Shown in pieces: positions 45,225-52,970 of a stretch of DNA of 64,000 nt (its first letter is position 1; every line of letters begins with the position of its first letter). The notes below the pieces were generated by a model. The model made no database searches, was not told where the DNA came from, and saw only the letters and a program-made list of their open reading frames with translations. Position numbers and translations under genes: made by a program. This stretch comes from Phenylobacterium sp. Root700 (GTDB lineage Bacteria > Pseudomonadota > Alphaproteobacteria > Caulobacterales > Caulobacteraceae). The stretch lies in contig NZ_LMHT01000035.1 of assembly GCF_001429025.1 (NCBI RefSeq), positions 233,584 through 297,583 on the forward strand, in the 5' to 3' direction.

Positions 45225-45512
45225 TCAGGCGGCCGCGGACGTCACATCGTCCGGCGCCTGCGGCCGCCATCCGCTCGCCAGCAGGTGGGCCGCCAGCAAT
45301 TCGGCGGCCTCCAAGGTCAAGCGCTCAAGGTGGTCCAGCAGGGCCAAGCGCCTGTCGGGCTGCGGCGTGTGGGCGTAAAGCGCGCAGATCACATGCAGCC
45401 GGCTGCGAACGCTGGGCGGGGCCGGCCGCGCCTCCAATCTGGGCAGTTCAAGCTGTGGCTCTTCGGCGTCCTCAATCAGTTGGTCGGGTTCGTCGTACAG
45501 CGGGCCGATCAT
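45225..45512 (-). CDS. Small unknown protein after tadG
   Basis: A 95-residue soluble protein beginning MIGPLYDEPDQLIEDAEE, with an acidic/proline start and a helical C-terminal half rich in leucine and alanine (LALLDHLERLTLEAAELLAAHL). It follows tadG by 20 bases on the same strand, with AGGAGAGGCAGACG upstream. I do not recognise the family. Position suggests it belongs to the pilus operon. Confidence 0.7.
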   Translation of the reverse strand: MIGPLYDEPDQLIEDAEEPQLELPRLEARPAPPSVRSRLHVICALYAHTPQPDRRLALLDHLERLTLEAAELLAAHLLASGWRPQAPDDVTSAAA

Positions 45513-45532
45513 CGTCTGCCTCTCCTTCCTAC

Positions 45533-47206
45533 TCAGGCCACCAGGGCTGCGTCGCGGCAACGCAGACCGTTCATCCGGACGTCGGCCTTGCCGACCTGAA
45601 CGCCCAACAATTTCGTCAAACTGTTCAACACCGTGTCCAGCGGCGCGGCGAGCGTCGTCAGCGTGCTGGTCAGGGCCGAAGCGATCCCGCCAAGCCCCAG
45701 GCCAAGGCCCAGCACATGGACGTCCAAGTCCAGCGAGCCCAGCAGGCTGGATACGGTCGCCTGGGCGATATCGTCGGTGGCCACGGTCTTCATGGTCGCC
45801 GCCTGGATGTCGGCGCGGGTGAAGCGAACCGTCTTCCAGGTCAGCCCGCCGATATGAACGTCCGCCAGGCCGGTCACCTTGACCACGCCCAACACATCGA
45901 GGATCGGCGCCGGCGTGACCGTCAGGTTCGTCTTGAAGTTGTTGAGCAGCGCCGTGTTGATGTCGCCGATCGACACGCGGCCGACGCTGGGCCGCACTGA
46001 AAGAGTCGCGGCCTGGGCCGACAGCGTTTCGGGACACTCCATGGCCGAGAGCTTGGCCTCGCCGGACGCGGCCTCGACGTACACCGGCAAGGTGATCGGC
46101 TGGATGCCGAGCAGCCCCAACGCGCTCAGCGCCTTGGCCTTGATGTAGAGACGGGTCTGGGCGGTGCGCACGATGACCTCGCCGTCCCGGTCAACCGTCA
46201 GCCAGGGTGAATTGTTCGGACGTTCTCCCACCGCCAGCCATACGTCGGTGTCCAAGATGCCCGGAACGCTGGCCCCGAGATCAAGCTGCACCTGGCGCCC
46301 CTCGTCCGCGAGCAGCAACAATGCGTTGGCGAAGTCGCCAGCGGCGACCTGAACCTTGGTGCTGGTGGCGCCGGCCACATGGTCCTGGCTCATATAGGGG
46401 CCAAGATCGAGCAGCTTGCTCGGCGTGATCTCCTTGCTGTTCCCCGCCGCGACGGAGAGCTTGCGGGCCGAGACGGCGGCCGCCACGGCGCCGTCGCTCT
46501 GCAGCAGGTCGGCAAGCACCGTCAGGGCTTGGCCGGTCGAGATCTCGTTATCGAGCACCTTGTCGTAGGACACGCCCTTGAGATCACTGCTCACCCGCAA
46601 GGCCTCGGCGTACTTGAAGAGATCGATCTTCGCGCTCGCCAGCGCATTGTAATCCATCACAGACAACGAGACCGTGCTGCCGGTCAGCTGGCTGAGCAGC
46701 TGGTTGGCGATCCCGCCGTCAAGGCCAAGCAGCCCGGTGCCGATGGAGAAGCTGGCCATGTCGGCGCGCGCGGCGGTCGCGCGGCGCGAAATGGTGACCG
46801 ACGGCTTCCCGAGGATCATCTGGCCAAAGAACAGATCGGCCTCCCCCTGCACCACCACCTTGGCGGCGTTGGGCTTCACGCCTCCTGGCTGAAAGCGAGC
46901 GGCGACCGTCAGCGCCGGGTCGGGGTTGTAGGTCCCGAGCGCGACATTGACCTGTAGCGGGACCGACCAGCCGTTGGCCGTGGCTGTCGCCTGCGCCGCG
47001 GCCGTCGCATGATCGATATCCCGCGCCGCCGACATCGCCGCGAGATCGGCGATTCCCTGGAGCTTTCGCGACTGCAGGAAGATCGAGCCGACATCCACCG
47101 CAAAGGCCGCGGCGGCGACGAGCGTCATCAGGCTCCCCGCCATGATGATCGACACCGCGCCCTCGGTGTCGCTCCTGAAACCGGCCGCCAGCGGGCGCCT
47201 GCGCAT
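45533..47206 (-). CDS. tadG: TadG-like pilus assembly protein
   Basis: A 557-residue protein with a short basic cytoplasmic start, GAVSIIMAGSLMTLVAAAAFAVDVGSIF as its membrane helix (about 16-43) and the QSRKLQGIADLAAMSAARDID block of Flp/Tad minor pilins. The rest is a long periplasmic beta-rich domain. Its ATG overlaps the tadE stop (TGATG). It probably helps assemble or anchor a tight-adherence pilus. No VWA domain is obvious, unlike longer TadG proteins. Confidence 0.85.
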   Translation of the reverse strand: MRRRPLAAGFRSDTEGAVSIIMAGSLMTLVAAAAFAVDVGSIFLQSRKLQGIADLAAMSAARDIDHATAAAQATATANGWSVPLQVNVALGTYNPDPALTVAARFQPGGVKPNAAKVVVQGEADLFFGQMILGKPSVTISRRATAARADMASFSIGTGLLGLDGGIANQLLSQLTGSTVSLSVMDYNALASAKIDLFKYAEALRVSSDLKGVSYDKVLDNEISTGQALTVLADLLQSDGAVAAAVSARKLSVAAGNSKEITPSKLLDLGPYMSQDHVAGATSTKVQVAAGDFANALLLLADEGRQVQLDLGASVPGILDTDVWLAVGERPNNSPWLTVDRDGEVIVRTAQTRLYIKAKALSALGLLGIQPITLPVYVEAASGEAKLSAMECPETLSAQAATLSVRPSVGRVSIGDINTALLNNFKTNLTVTPAPILDVLGVVKVTGLADVHIGGLTWKTVRFTRADIQAATMKTVATDDIAQATVSSLLGSLDLDVHVLGLGLGLGGIASALTSTLTTLAAPLDTVLNSLTKLLGVQVGKADVRMNGLRCRDAALVA

Positions 47207-47631
47207 CAGTAGCCCCCCAGGCGAACCACGGCGCGGCGTTCGATCTTGGCCGGGGGCATCGGGACAAGGCCCGACATGCCCCAGAACGGCGAGCTGGAGG
47301 CGTCGTAAACGACGTTGATGGAGAGCTGCTGGTCCTTCCGAGCGACCGTCACGGCCGCGTTCGAGACCTTCAGATAGGGATAGTCGGCCATGCCCGAAGC
47401 GAGGGAGGATTGGGCCAAGGAGCCTCGCTCGGCGTCATCAAGGCCAGCGATGGCCGCTCGGGCGCTGTCATTGGCCACCTGTTGAACAGCATGAGCCAGC
47501 CAGAAGTAGCCGCCGTAACAGACGATCCCGACCAGCAGTACGATCAGGATCGGTCCAACCAGGGCGAACTCGATCGCCACCGTGCCGGTTTCATCGCGCC
47601 GTAGACGCGTCCATCGCATTGACGGCGCCAT
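47206..47631 (-). CDS. tadE: TadE-like pseudopilin
   Basis: A 141-residue pseudopilin with RRDETGTVAIEFALVGPIL, in which the glutamate after the G/TVAIEFAL site is the processing landmark, and a single membrane helix to about residue 45. The mature region (VQQVANDSARAAIAG) fits TadE. ATG 47631 follows GGGGGTGGAGC. It overlaps tadG and is divergent from the Phd-PAS gene. Confidence 0.88.
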   Translation of the reverse strand: MAPSMRWTRLRRDETGTVAIEFALVGPILIVLLVGIVCYGGYFWLAHAVQQVANDSARAAIAGLDDAERGSLAQSSLASGMADYPYLKVSNAAVTVARKDQQLSINVVYDASSSPFWGMSGLVPMPPAKIERRAVVRLGGY

Positions 47632-47705
47632 GCTCCACCCCCGCCCAGTTCTTGGGCTTCCATGAGCGTGCAGCATGGGACTTCGCAGCTTTGCAGAGAG
47701 TAATC

Positions 47706-47861
47706 GCGTAATGTACGCAATTCACGTGAGTTTCGGAGAAACAGATCGCCAAATTGTCGCAGCCCATTCGGGGTTGCGTAAGTCCGCGAAGCAACGCAAG
47801 CGTTAGGATAGGCACAGTAGAGCTCAAGGGCGAGATTTCCGCTAAGTGCGCAAATTGCGTA
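47706..47861. promoter_or_regulatory. Repeated TTGCGTA heptamers between tadE and the Phd-PAS gene
   Basis: The 255-base divergent gap contains TACGCAA (47714-47720) and TTGCGTA (47774-47780 and 47855-47861), plus the near-copies GCAACGCAA near 47791 and TGCGCAA at 47847-47853. The first is part of GCGTA-ATG-TACGC, a perfect inverted repeat at 47706-47718. Repeated sites in both orientations suggest cooperative binding, most simply by the adjacent Phd-type protein. Confidence 0.5.
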
Positions 47862-47886
47862 GTTTTCGTGAAACTCGATCAATGCG

Positions 47887-48801
47887 ATGAACACCGGTCA
47901 CGGGGAACCATCGGTAGTCACAGCCGGCGAGATCAGCCGGAACTTTGGACAATGGCAAGATCGCGCACTCGGCGGTCCGGTCATCGTCACCCACCACGGA
48001 AGACCGCGCGTCGTCCTGGTCTCGGCCGATTACTATGCGACGTGGAAAGACGACACCGCCTTCCACATTGGAGAGGCCGACCAGCCCTCCTTCGAGACTA
48101 GCCAATCGGCCATCCTGGATCACGTGGCCGAGGCCTTCATGGCCTTGAACGCGCAACTCCACGTGACTGGGGTCAATCACGTCTTCGAGGCCCTGGTCGG
48201 GCTTAGCGCCTCGCAGATCGTCGGACGGTTCTGGGAGGAGTTGTTCCCCCCCATCGCCCGCTCGGTGATGAGCGAACAACTCAAGCGGACCCTGCGGACC
48301 GGCGAGGCCCTCGATTTCGAGGCGCCTGGCGACGGGCCGGGCGTCCGGCGCTACGCGGTCCGCGCCTTCCCCTATCCGGGCGGGGTGGCGGTGCTGATCC
48401 AGAACCGCACGGCCGAACGCGAGATGCTCACCCAGATCCACGAGGCCAAGGCGCTGGACGAGGCGCTCTCGATGCTGCCCCAGGTGATGGTCCTGCGCCT
48501 CAATGTCCGCGGCGTGCTGACCACCGTCGACGCCAACTTCGCCAAGCTGATCGGGTTCACGACCGAGGAACTGCTGGCCTGCCGCCTGCCGGACATCGTC
48601 CGCCCGCGCGACCGCCCCGAGCTCACCACGGCGCTGGAAGCGGTGCTGCGCGGCGATCGGCCGGCCCAACTGGCCACCACCCTGCTGGTCAAGAACGGCG
48701 GCGAATTGGCGGTCCGGCTCGGGGTCGCCACGGTGATCAACGACCTGGTCCCGGACGGACTGGTGATCGCCGTGACGCCGGTGGAGCCAGGCGGGGTTTG
48801 A
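47887..48801 (+). CDS. Phd/YefM antitoxin-type domain fused to two PAS domains
   Basis: A 304-residue protein with an unusual layout. Residues 8-54 (VTAGEISRNFGQWQDRA, then GPVIVTHHGRPRVVLVSADYY) match the Phd/YefM DNA-binding antitoxin fold. Two PAS domains follow, at about 75-178 (VTGVNHVFEALVGLSASQIVG) and 193-298 (TTVDANFAKLIGFTTEELLA). No toxin gene is adjacent: the next gene is an ABC-F ATPase on the other strand. It is probably a ligand-responsive transcription factor. Its start has no clear Shine-Dalgarno. Repeated heptamers upstream may be its operators, and it may control tadE-tadG. Confidence 0.8.
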   Translation: MNTGHGEPSVVTAGEISRNFGQWQDRALGGPVIVTHHGRPRVVLVSADYYATWKDDTAFHIGEADQPSFETSQSAILDHVAEAFMALNAQLHVTGVNHVFEALVGLSASQIVGRFWEELFPPIARSVMSEQLKRTLRTGEALDFEAPGDGPGVRRYAVRAFPYPGGVAVLIQNRTAEREMLTQIHEAKALDEALSMLPQVMVLRLNVRGVLTTVDANFAKLIGFTTEELLACRLPDIVRPRDRPELTTALEAVLRGDRPAQLATTLLVKNGGELAVRLGVATVINDLVPDGLVIAVTPVEPGGV

Positions 48802-48808
48802 GCCCCGC

Positions 48809-50392
48809 CTAGCCTAGCTGGATCTCCCGCTCGACCCCGATCGCGTCGAGAAAATCGCGGTCGTGGCTGACCAGCAGCATCGCGCCGTCATAGCCCCTGA
48901 GCGCGGCCTCGATGGCGGCGATGGAATCAAGATCGAGATGATTGGTGGGCTCGTCCAGGATCAGCAGCTGGGGCGGCTGCTCCGACATCAGCACGCAGGC
49001 CAGGGCCGCGCGCAGGCGCTCTCCGCCGCTCAGCGACGACACAAGCTTTTCCGCCGCGGTGTTGCGGAACAGGAAGCGGGCCAGCGCGGCATAAGCTGCG
49101 TTGACCGAAGCGTCTGGATTGAGGCGTTGGAAAGCCTCGATCAATGTTTCCTGCGGCCTCAACATGGCGGTCTGTTGGTCAAGCAGCGCCGAGCGGGCGC
49201 CCAGTTCGATCCGGCCGTAGGATGGCGCCAGGTCGCCGGTCGCCAGCTTGATCAGGGTGGATTTCCCCGTGCCGTTGGCGCCCGTCACCGCCAACCGTTC
49301 AGGCCCGGTCAGGCGGAATGAGAGCCCAGAGAGGATTGGCGGCGCGCCCGGATAGGCGAACCCCACCTCGTCGAACACCAGCACCGACTTGCCGGCCGGA
49401 AGCCTGGACGACGGCAGCTCGAAATCGAGCAGCCGCAACCGCTCGACGCGCTTTTGCGCCTCGGCCAGGTCAGCCGCCGCCTCGTCGCGCAGGCGGGCGG
49501 CCAGCACGCTCTCCCGCCCGGCCGAGTTCTCCGCCCGCTCGGCCTGGGCGTCCAACAGGATCTTGGGTTCCGAACCCTTGGCCGCGAACCGGCGCCCGGC
49601 CGAATCCCGCTTCGCCTTCTTCTCCCGCGCAACCTGGGCCTCGCGGCCGACGCGGGCCATGGCGCGCTCGGCCTGCTCCAGGTCGCGGACCGCCGCGCCC
49701 TCCTCCTCGGCCTTGCGCTCGGCATAGAGGTCGTAGCCGCCGCCATAGACCTTGGCGCCCAGGCCGCTCAGTTCGACGATGCGGTCCATCTGGCGCAACA
49801 ACGCCCGATCATGGCTGACCACCACCGCCCCGCCCTTCCAGCCCGCCAGGAATTCGGCGACCAGGGCGCGGGCGGCGACGTCGAGATTGTTGGTCGGTTC
49901 GTCCAGCAGGACGATGTCGGGTTCCTGCACCAGCACGCCGGCCAGGGCCGCGCGGGTCGCTTGCCCCCCGCTGAGCGAGGCCGCCGGCCGCGCCGGATCG
50001 ACACCGTCCAGCCCCACCTGCGCCAGCGCCGTCTCCAACCTGGCCTCAAGCGACCAATCGGCGTCGGCGAAGTCGGCCTCGTCGCCATACCCCGCCGCGA
50101 TCCGCGCGAGGAGCGCCAGCGGCTCGGCCACGCCCAGCACGTCAGCCAGGATAGCGCCCGGTTTCGGGGCCAGGGCCTGGCGCAAGACGGCGACCCGGCC
50201 GCGAACGCTCACCGTCCCGGAAGCCGGCGCCAGCTCGCCCAGCATCAGGCGCAGCAGGGTGGTCTTGCCCACGCCGTTGCGCCCCACGAGGCCGGTGCGT
50301 TCGGTCCCGAGGGCGAGGTTCAGATTGTCGAAGAGGCTGCGGCCCTCAGGCGTCTTGTAGGAGAGACCGTCGAGCGTGATGAAGGCGGACAT
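48809..50392 (-). CDS. ABC-F family ATPase
   Basis: A 527-residue soluble protein with two ABC ATPase domains and no membrane segment. Walker A GRNGVGKTTL and GANGTGKSTL, signatures LSGGQATRAAL and LSGGERLRAAL, and Walker B VLLDEPTNNLD and LILDEPTNHLD are all intact; the linker (about 235-320) is charged. ABC-F proteins bind the ribosomal E site and relieve stalling or give antibiotic resistance. Its ATG has no Shine-Dalgarno and lies within a 34-codon leader frame, so translation probably depends on the leader. Confidence 0.92.
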   Translation of the reverse strand: MSAFITLDGLSYKTPEGRSLFDNLNLALGTERTGLVGRNGVGKTTLLRLMLGELAPASGTVSVRGRVAVLRQALAPKPGAILADVLGVAEPLALLARIAAGYGDEADFADADWSLEARLETALAQVGLDGVDPARPAASLSGGQATRAALAGVLVQEPDIVLLDEPTNNLDVAARALVAEFLAGWKGGAVVVSHDRALLRQMDRIVELSGLGAKVYGGGYDLYAERKAEEEGAAVRDLEQAERAMARVGREAQVAREKKAKRDSAGRRFAAKGSEPKILLDAQAERAENSAGRESVLAARLRDEAAADLAEAQKRVERLRLLDFELPSSRLPAGKSVLVFDEVGFAYPGAPPILSGLSFRLTGPERLAVTGANGTGKSTLIKLATGDLAPSYGRIELGARSALLDQQTAMLRPQETLIEAFQRLNPDASVNAAYAALARFLFRNTAAEKLVSSLSGGERLRAALACVLMSEQPPQLLILDEPTNHLDLDSIAAIEAALRGYDGAMLLVSHDRDFLDAIGVEREIQLG

Positions 50393-50450
50393 GTTGGACC
50401 ATGGGCAGGTTGGCGTTCGGGACGGAATGGGTGTCCGTTGCGCGTTCCAT
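50346..50450 (-). CDS. Leader ORF overlapping the ABC-F start
   Basis: A 34-codon frame beginning MERATDTHSVPNANLPM, with GGAGG at 50459-50463 eight bases before its ATG. Its start is 58 bases before the ABC-F ATG, in another frame, and it ends 46 bases inside the ABC-F gene. A strong ribosome site on the leader and none on the main gene is the pattern of translational coupling or ribosome-mediated attenuation. Expression of the peptide is inferred, not shown. Confidence 0.5.
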   Translation of the reverse strand: MERATDTHSVPNANLPMVQHVRLHHARRSLLQDA

Positions 50451-50635
50451 GATCTGAGCCTCCCTCGGTGAAGAGGCCGATATAGGGTCTGACGCGGACT
50501 CGCGCAAATCGGACCTCGCGTTCCGCGCGCCCTTGCGATCTTCGTCAGCTATGCGGATTTGAAAGCAAGAGGCAGAGTTTTCCGTCGTTCGCAGAGGCCT
50601 ATCCCATCGTGCAAGACGACGATGGAGCATCCGAC

Positions 50636-51691
50636 ATGCAGACCACAATCGACATCGACAGCGCCCGCTGGGCCGCCGTCATCGCCAAGGACCGCGCCGC
50701 CGACGGCGAGTTCTTCTATTCCGTGCGCACGACCGGGGTCTATTGCCGCCCCTCCTGCGCCGCCCGCCCGGCGCGGCGCGAGAACGTGGCGTTCCACCTA
50801 ACCAGGGCACAAGCCGAGGCCGCGGGTTTCCGGCCCTGCAAGCGCTGCAAGCCCGACCAGCCGCCGTTGGCCGAGCGCCAAGCCGCCATGGTCGCGCAAG
50901 CCTGCCGCAGCATCGAGACGGCCGAGGAGGCGCCCGACCTGGAGACCCTGGCCGCCCAGGCTGGCGTCAGCCCGTTCCACTTCCACCGGGTGTTCAAGTC
51001 GGTCGCGGGCGTGACGCCAAAAGCCTATGCCGACGCTCATCGGGCCGGCCGGGTCCGCGAAGCGCTGACCACCAGCGGCACGGTCACCGAGGCGATCTAC
51101 GACGCCGGCTTCAATTCGGGTGGCCGCTTCTACGCCAAGTCGGCCCAGGTGCTGGGCATGACCCCGACCCGATTCCGGGCCGGCGGCGAGGCCGCGGTGA
51201 TCAAGTTCGCGATCGGTGAGTGTTCGCTGGGCTCGATCCTGGTCGCGGCCACCGATAAGGGGGTCTGCGCCATCCTGCTGGGCGATGATCCCGAAGCGCT
51301 CGCGCGCGATCTTCAGGACCGCTTCAGCCGCGCCGAGTTGGTCGGCGCCGACGCCGAGTTCGAGGCCCTGGTCGCCCAGGTGGTGGGCTTCGTCGAACAG
51401 CCGGGGCTTGGCCTGGACCTGCCGCTGGATGTACGCGGCACGGCCTTCCAGCAACGGGTGTGGCGGGCCCTGCGCGAAATCCCCGCCGGCGAAACTGCGG
51501 GCTACGCGCAGATCGCCGAGAAGATCGGCTCGCCCAAGGCCGTGCGCGCCGTGGCCCAGGCCTGCGCGGCCAACGCCATCGCGGTCGCCATCCCCTGCCA
51601 CCGTGTGGTGCGCACCGACGGGGCGCTCTCTGGCTACCGCTGGGGCGTTGAGCGCAAACGCGCCTTGCTGGACCGCGAGGCCGCGGCATGA
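50636..51691 (+). CDS. ada: Ada: bifunctional DNA methyl phosphotriester/O6-methylguanine repair protein and activator
   Basis: A 351-residue methylation sensor. The N-terminal zinc domain has C37 (TTGVYCRPSC, the methyl acceptor), C41, C68 and C71, matching E. coli C38/42/69/72; an AraC-type helix-turn-helix (about 85-185) follows; the C-terminal methyltransferase has C321 in IPCHRVV, the same number as E. coli. Methylation of C37 should turn it into an activator. ATG 50636 follows GGAGCATCCGAC. It heads an operon with a 2OG-Fe(II) oxygenase and a DUF1203 gene. Confidence 0.95.
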   Translation: MQTTIDIDSARWAAVIAKDRAADGEFFYSVRTTGVYCRPSCAARPARRENVAFHLTRAQAEAAGFRPCKRCKPDQPPLAERQAAMVAQACRSIETAEEAPDLETLAAQAGVSPFHFHRVFKSVAGVTPKAYADAHRAGRVREALTTSGTVTEAIYDAGFNSGGRFYAKSAQVLGMTPTRFRAGGEAAVIKFAIGECSLGSILVAATDKGVCAILLGDDPEALARDLQDRFSRAELVGADAEFEALVAQVVGFVEQPGLGLDLPLDVRGTAFQQRVWRALREIPAGETAGYAQIAEKIGSPKAVRAVAQACAANAIAVAIPCHRVVRTDGALSGYRWGVERKRALLDREAAA

Positions 51692-52419
51692 GCGCCCTGG
51701 CCGCCCTCCCGCCGACCATCGAGGACCGCGTCGCGGCCCTCGACTGGCCCCGCCTGGCCCGCGACCTGGACGCCCAGGGCAGCGCGGTGATCCAAAACCT
51801 GCTGAGCCCGGAGGAATGCCGAGCTGTCGCCGGGCTCTACAGCCAGGAGGCCGGGTTCCGCAGCCGGGTGGTGATGGGTCGCCACGGATTTGGGCGCGGC
51901 GAATACCGCTATTTCGCCTATCCCTTGCCCGCCCTGGTCGCCGGTCTGCGCGGGGCGCTCTATCCCCGGCTGGTCGAGACCGCCAATCGTTGGAACACCG
52001 CCATGGGGATCGGCGTGCGCTATCCCGAGAGCCACGCAGAGTTCCTGGAACGCTGCCATGCGGCGGGCCAGGTCCGGCCGACCCCGCTGCTGCTGCAATA
52101 CGGCCCCGGCGACTACAACTGCCTGCACCAGGATCTCTACGGCGAGCACGTCTTCCCGCTGCAGGTGGCGGTGCTGCTCTCCGAGCCCGACGCCGACTTC
52201 ACCGGCGGCGAGTTCGTCCTGACCGAACAGCGCCCGCGCATGCAGTCACGGGTCGAGGTCGCGCCCCTGCGCCAGGGCGACGCCCTGGTGTTCGCCGTCC
52301 ACCATCGGCCGGTGCAGGGAACCCGCGGAACCTATCGCGTCACCATGCGCCACGGCGTCAGCCAGTTGCGCAGCGGCCAGCGCCACACCCTGGGCGTCAT
52401 TTTCCACGACGCCCTCTAA
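51688..52419 (+). CDS. 2OG-Fe(II) oxygenase of the ada operon
   Basis: A 243-residue jelly-roll dioxygenase. The iron triad is H147 and D149 in CLHQDLYG and H222 in RHGVS, with R232 as 2-oxoglutarate contact. Strands such as PLQVAVLLSEPDADFTGGEF are typical. It shares ATGA with ada. In E. coli alkB follows ada; this protein is not closely AlkB-like in motif spacing, but its place suggests a repair or adaptive-response role. The substrate is unknown. Confidence 0.85.
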   Translation: MSALAALPPTIEDRVAALDWPRLARDLDAQGSAVIQNLLSPEECRAVAGLYSQEAGFRSRVVMGRHGFGRGEYRYFAYPLPALVAGLRGALYPRLVETANRWNTAMGIGVRYPESHAEFLERCHAAGQVRPTPLLLQYGPGDYNCLHQDLYGEHVFPLQVAVLLSEPDADFTGGEFVLTEQRPRMQSRVEVAPLRQGDALVFAVHHRPVQGTRGTYRVTMRHGVSQLRSGQRHTLGVIFHDAL

Positions 52420-52436
52420 CCGCTCCGGAGTCCGCC

Positions 52437-52907
52437 ATGTCCTTCGTGATCACCGGCCTGCCGGTCGAAGAATTCCGCCCCATGTTTGGGCTGTCCGACC
52501 GTGAATTGGCCGAACGCGGCGTCATCCGCCAGACGGCCGCCACCTCGGCCGGCTTCCCGTGCCGCATCACTCTGGAAGACGCCGAGGCGGGCCAGACGCT
52601 GCTGCTGCTGAACTACGAGCATCAACCGGCCGACAGCCCCTACCGGTCGCGCCACGCCATCTATGTAAACGAGGCGGCCATGGAGACCCGCCGGGCGGTC
52701 GACGCGGTTCCCGGATGCCTGGCGGCGCGCCCTTACATCTCGCTTCGCGCCTTCGACGCCGCCGGCATGATGACGGCGGCTGAGCTCGCGCCGGGCGTTA
52801 TGCTGGCGCCGGTGATCGAAAAGATGCTCGCAGACCCGCAGGTCGCCTATCTGCATGCCCACAATGCGGGCCGCGGATGTTTCGCGGCGCGGATCGATCG
52901 CAACTGA
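52437..52907 (+). CDS. DUF1203 protein of the ada operon
   Basis: A 156-residue protein beginning MSFVITGLPVEEFRPMFGLS and containing LLLNYEHQPADSPYRSRHAIYV and LPDPQVAYLHAHN-like LADPQVAYLHAHNAGRGC, typical of DUF1203. The family has no established biochemistry. It follows the oxygenase gene by 17 bases, with a GGAG just upstream, and is therefore the third gene of the putative adaptive-response operon. Confidence 0.82.
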   Translation: MSFVITGLPVEEFRPMFGLSDRELAERGVIRQTAATSAGFPCRITLEDAEAGQTLLLLNYEHQPADSPYRSRHAIYVNEAAMETRRAVDAVPGCLAARPYISLRAFDAAGMMTAAELAPGVMLAPVIEKMLADPQVAYLHAHNAGRGCFAARIDRN

Positions 52908-52970
52908 GACTTGCGCCCCCTCCCCGGAATGCTGAAGGTTCGCGCCTGTTCATTTCGGGGAGAGCGTCTC

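Noticed and set aside
47887..48801. Type II toxin-antitoxin pair
   Set aside because: Only the antitoxin-type domain is present; neither flank encodes a Doc, YoeB or RelE-like toxin.
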